In this document: in pieces, positions 14,488 through 16,427 of the stretch | How positions within the stretch are numbered: position 1 is the first letter of the stretch | Layout of the letters: every line of letters begins with the position of its first letter | NCBI GenBank assembly: GCA_903881265.1 | Contig: CAIRSV010000105.1 | Coordinates: 1-16,427, forward strand | Source: an uncultured Bacteroidota bacterium | GTDB lineage: Bacteria; Bacteroidota; Bacteroidia; Chitinophagales; Chitinophagaceae | Length of the DNA stretch: 16,427 bases | Direction of reading: 5' to 3' | Made by a program: the position numbers and the translations under genes | The notes under the pieces: model-generated | Told to the model about the DNA's origin: nothing | Database searches by the model: none | Seen by the model: the letters and a program-made list of their open reading frames with translations, nothing else

Positions 14488-14681
14488 GAGGGATGGCAGC
14501 GAAAATCCCACGCGAGGCGCGTGGTTTCCAAGCGAGGCGCGTGGATTGAAGCGTACAGCCCGGCCTCGAAGCAGAAAAACAAGGCGAAGCATGAGCTGTA
14601 GTTTTTCGCTTTCGGGGCACGCCCACAAGAAACGATTGATATGATCACTGCATTTTATTTCAACGCGAAAAAGCTATCATG
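14488..14681. repeat. GC-rich structured intergenic element
   Basis: The 298-nt gap 14421-14718 holds no gene but a compact GC-rich element in an AT-rich genome. GCGAGGCGCGTGG is present twice in tandem, at 14512-14524 and 14532-14544 (20-nt period). Each copy forms a hairpin with an AGG loop: CCACGCG/CGCGTGG (14508-14524) is perfect, and the second (14527-14545) has one A-G mismatch. GGGAT (14490-14494) pairs with ATCCC (14505-14509). Further on, TACAGC (14554-14559) pairs with GCTGTA (14595-14600), and GAAAAAC (14574-14580) pairs with GTTTTTC (14601-14607); these arms interleave. TTTTTCGC (14602-14609) also has an inverted copy at 14665-14672. It resembles the GC-rich extragenic repeats scattered in many Bacteroidota genomes, but I cannot confirm copies elsewhere. 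Confidence 0.6.
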
Positions 14682-14718
14682 TTGAAAGTCTTTTGTTGAC
14701 ACCATTTGAATGATTGCA

Positions 14719-15156
14719 TTAATGAGTCTTTCTGATTGTGTCAGAAAAGAGGATCACCTTGTTGGTGTAGAGTTGTATGACATAGATACCGTCGGCAAGA
14801 CCGTTCGTATCGATTGTACGATGATTCACGCCAGGTGAAGATGTAGAGGAATTACGTTGAACGATGTGGCCATTGAGATCCAACAGATTGATTGCAATGT
14901 CAGCACATTGCTTGGTTTGAAATTGAATAGTCAATAGATCCTTTACTGGATTCGGGAATACCATCACAGTTTGCTCGTTTGATGAACTTAGCAGATCAAC
15001 GATATCAGCTTCAATCGTACGACGACCATCGATATCTACTTGCTCAAGGCGAATTGATAAAATAATACGTAGCCGAACAATGAATAACGCGCTTAAGATA
15101 GGATAATAATAGATTCGTAGATTGCATATCGATCGTGGGTAGGAATAACATAGCAT
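14719..15156 (-). pseudogene. Remnant of a T9SS-secreted protein
   Basis: A 145-codon frame whose C-terminal 110 residues are the end of a T9SS cargo: RLEQVDIDGRRT (36-47), the linker strand typical before the sorting domain, then VFPNPVKDLLTIQF (67-80), NLLDLNGHIVQ (90-100) and LADGIYVIQLYTNKVI (120-135), which make a type A sorting domain. The first 35 residues (MLCYSYPRSICNLRIYYY and on) do not resemble any T9SS protein and provide no signal peptide, and the expected YYR before LEQVD is not in frame. A one-base shift near 15055 would be needed to continue upstream. The body of the protein is gone, and recG ends 32 nt beyond the frame. I therefore read it as the 3' relic of a larger secreted protein gene, not an active gene. 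Confidence 0.68.
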
Positions 15157-15188
15157 CCCATCCTTGCCGATCCCTGAGTCTTTTCTGC

Positions 15189-16427
15189 TTATGAAATTCT
15201 ACTCCATACTTCCTTGTCTTTTCTAGTCATCAGAAACGACTTTAATGAAGCGTTTTCTTGCGACTCAAGATATGGATCTTTTTGCAAGAGATCTATCGCT
15301 ACGTGACGAGTCAGTTCCATTAGGTTGACATCCTTGATGATATCGGCTAGTTTCAACTCTGAGCCACCACTTTGTCGGGTGCCATCAATTTCACCTGGTC
15401 CGCGCAATTCAAGATCTTTTTCAGCGATGGCAAAACCACTTGTTTCAGTGACCATCGTTTGCATCCGTAATTTACCAACCGCTGTAATTTTAGATGTGGT
15501 CAACAAAATACAATATGATTTATCGGCTCCCCGTCCAACTCGACCGCGCAGCTGATGCAATTGCGACAGGCCAAAGCGTTCAGCGCTTTCAATCAACATC
15601 ACACTTGCATTCGGCACGTTCACGCCCACTTCAATCACCGTGGTGGCCACCATAATATGTGCTTTACCTTGCACGAAACTTTTCATATTCGATTCACGCT
15701 CGTCAGCTTTTTGCTTACCGTGTACCATCGCAATATGATAGGTTTGTTCGGGGAAAAATTGTTTCACCTGTTCGTAACCCGCATATAGATTTTCATAGTC
15801 AAGTTTTTCGCTTTCCTCAATCAACGGATACACGATATAGGCTTGTCGTCCTTGATCAATTTCATGTTTGATAAATTCCATCACTTTAGCTCGATGCATT
15901 TCGGGTCGATGCACTGTTGAGATTGGTTTACGCCCCGGTGGCAGATTCTTGATAACAGATACATCAAGATCGCCATAACTTGTCATGGCCAATGTGCGCG
16001 GAATAGGTGTAGCCGTCATCACAAGTATATGCGGCGGCAATTCGTTTTTCTTCCAAAGTTTGGCGCGTTGTGCCACACCAAACCGATGTTGTTCATCGAT
16101 GATACAAAGACCAAGATTATTAAAAATCACCGTGTCTTCGATCAATGCGTGTGTGCCAATAAGAATTTTCATTTGGCCGCTCTCTAACTTTTCTAATAAC
16201 GATCGTCGTTCTTTGGCTTTCACTTTTCCGGTGAGAAAGCCCACTTCGATATTCATTTCTTTCAGCAAGTCGGTGATGCCAATAAAATGTTGCTGTGCCA
16301 ATATTTCGGTAGGCGCCATAAGGCAGGCCTGAAAATTATTATCTATAGCGAGCAACATACAAAGCAGTGCTACGATGGTTTTTCCGCTTCCCACATCACC
16401 TTGCAGCAACCGATTCATTTGCTTACC
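15189..16427 (-). CDS. recG: ATP-dependent DNA helicase RecG, C-terminal part
   Basis: The last 412 codons of RecG; the gene enters from the right edge, where GKQMNRLLQGDVGSGKT is already in frame, so the true start lies outside. RecG is the superfamily 2 helicase that regresses stalled forks and unwinds Holliday junctions and R-loops. Visible are motif I GDVGSGKT, motif Ia APTEILAQQH, motif II DEQH within IIDEQHRFGVAQRAKLW, motif III TATPIPRT, motif V VATTVIEVGVNVPNAS and motif VI QLHQLRGRVGRG, followed by the TRG-type region (SGFAIAEKDLELRGPGEIDG). Missing are the N-terminal wedge (OB) domain and the Q-motif side. The reading frame is intact to its TAA. Confidence 0.97.
   Translation of the reverse strand, partial: GKQMNRLLQGDVGSGKTIVALLCMLLAIDNNFQACLMAPTEILAQQHFIGITDLLKEMNIEVGFLTGKVKAKERRSLLEKLESGQMKILIGTHALIEDTVIFNNLGLCIIDEQHRFGVAQRAKLWKKNELPPHILVMTATPIPRTLAMTSYGDLDVSVIKNLPPGRKPISTVHRPEMHRAKVMEFIKHEIDQGRQAYIVYPLIEESEKLDYENLYAGYEQVKQFFPEQTYHIAMVHGKQKADERESNMKSFVQGKAHIMVATTVIEVGVNVPNASVMLIESAERFGLSQLHQLRGRVGRGADKSYCILLTTSKITAVGKLRMQTMVTETSGFAIAEKDLELRGPGEIDGTRQSGGSELKLADIIKDVNLMELTRHVAIDLLQKDPYLESQENASLKSFLMTRKDKEVWSRIS

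Noticed and set aside
14399..14648. Several leftward and rightward ORFs of 60-75 codons in the GC-rich element
   Set aside because: The GC-rich repeat lacks stop codons in several frames at once; the products are repetitive and the frames conflict with each other.

Overview
The window is a chromosomal housekeeping segment of a Bacteroidota bacterium, most like the Chitinophagales/Saprospirales/Cytophagales side of the phylum. The evidence is an AT-rich genome without clear Shine-Dalgarno leaders, promoters of the Bacteroidota type (TAnnTTTG with an upstream TTG), type IX secretion (T9SS) C-terminal sorting domains on two reading frames, lipoprotein signals of the ISSC/ITSC type, an LpxB lipid A enzyme (Gram-negative outer membrane), and small coiled-coil and Lys-rich proteins of a kind I associate with this phylum. 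The genus cannot be fixed from the sequence alone.

Layout, left to right. 2-139 is the end of a DCC-family (DUF393) protein. 224-757 is a lipoprotein L,D-transpeptidase, convergent with only 5 nt between stops to a leftward group: accC (biotin carboxylase), a lipoprotein, a GtrA-like membrane protein and rnz (tRNase Z). Divergent from accC is a small three-helix membrane protein whose stop abuts the start of lpxB, followed by a doubtful 40-codon ORF. A tRNA-Ala(GGC) gene with a strong terminator follows, then about 240 nt of intergenic hairpins. Next come an unknown leftward protein, a 34-residue Lys-rich mini-protein, and a rightward OxyR-type LysR regulator that keeps both redox cysteines. 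Convergent to it is a leftward group: T9SS-exported endonuclease I (TTG start), a YggS-type PLP protein, and a spermidine-synthase-like methyltransferase. Then come a coiled-coil protein, an EamA/DMT permease, and, divergent from it, rpmI-rplT with a textbook promoter and terminator. The right side holds a BaiN/HI0933-type flavoprotein, a GC-rich structured repeat element, a decayed T9SS-cargo remnant, and the C-terminal three-fifths of recG running off the right edge.

The genes serve separate core functions: envelope (L,D-transpeptidase, LpxB), fatty-acid precursor supply (AccC), tRNA and ribosome supply (tRNase Z, tRNA-Ala, L35, L20), PLP homeostasis, peroxide sensing and DNA repair. I do not see a coherent new defence, biosynthetic or mobile system. 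The most unusual signals are outside the proteins: (i) a GC-rich element at about 14488-14681 with two tandem hairpins and interleaved complementary arms that could form a pseudoknot; (ii) two genes whose start codon lies exactly 4 nt after a perfect TATATTTG promoter element, implying leaderless mRNAs; (iii) rpmI-rplT with their own promoter and no adjacent infC; and (iv) recurrent GTTCGACA palindromes after the tRNA.
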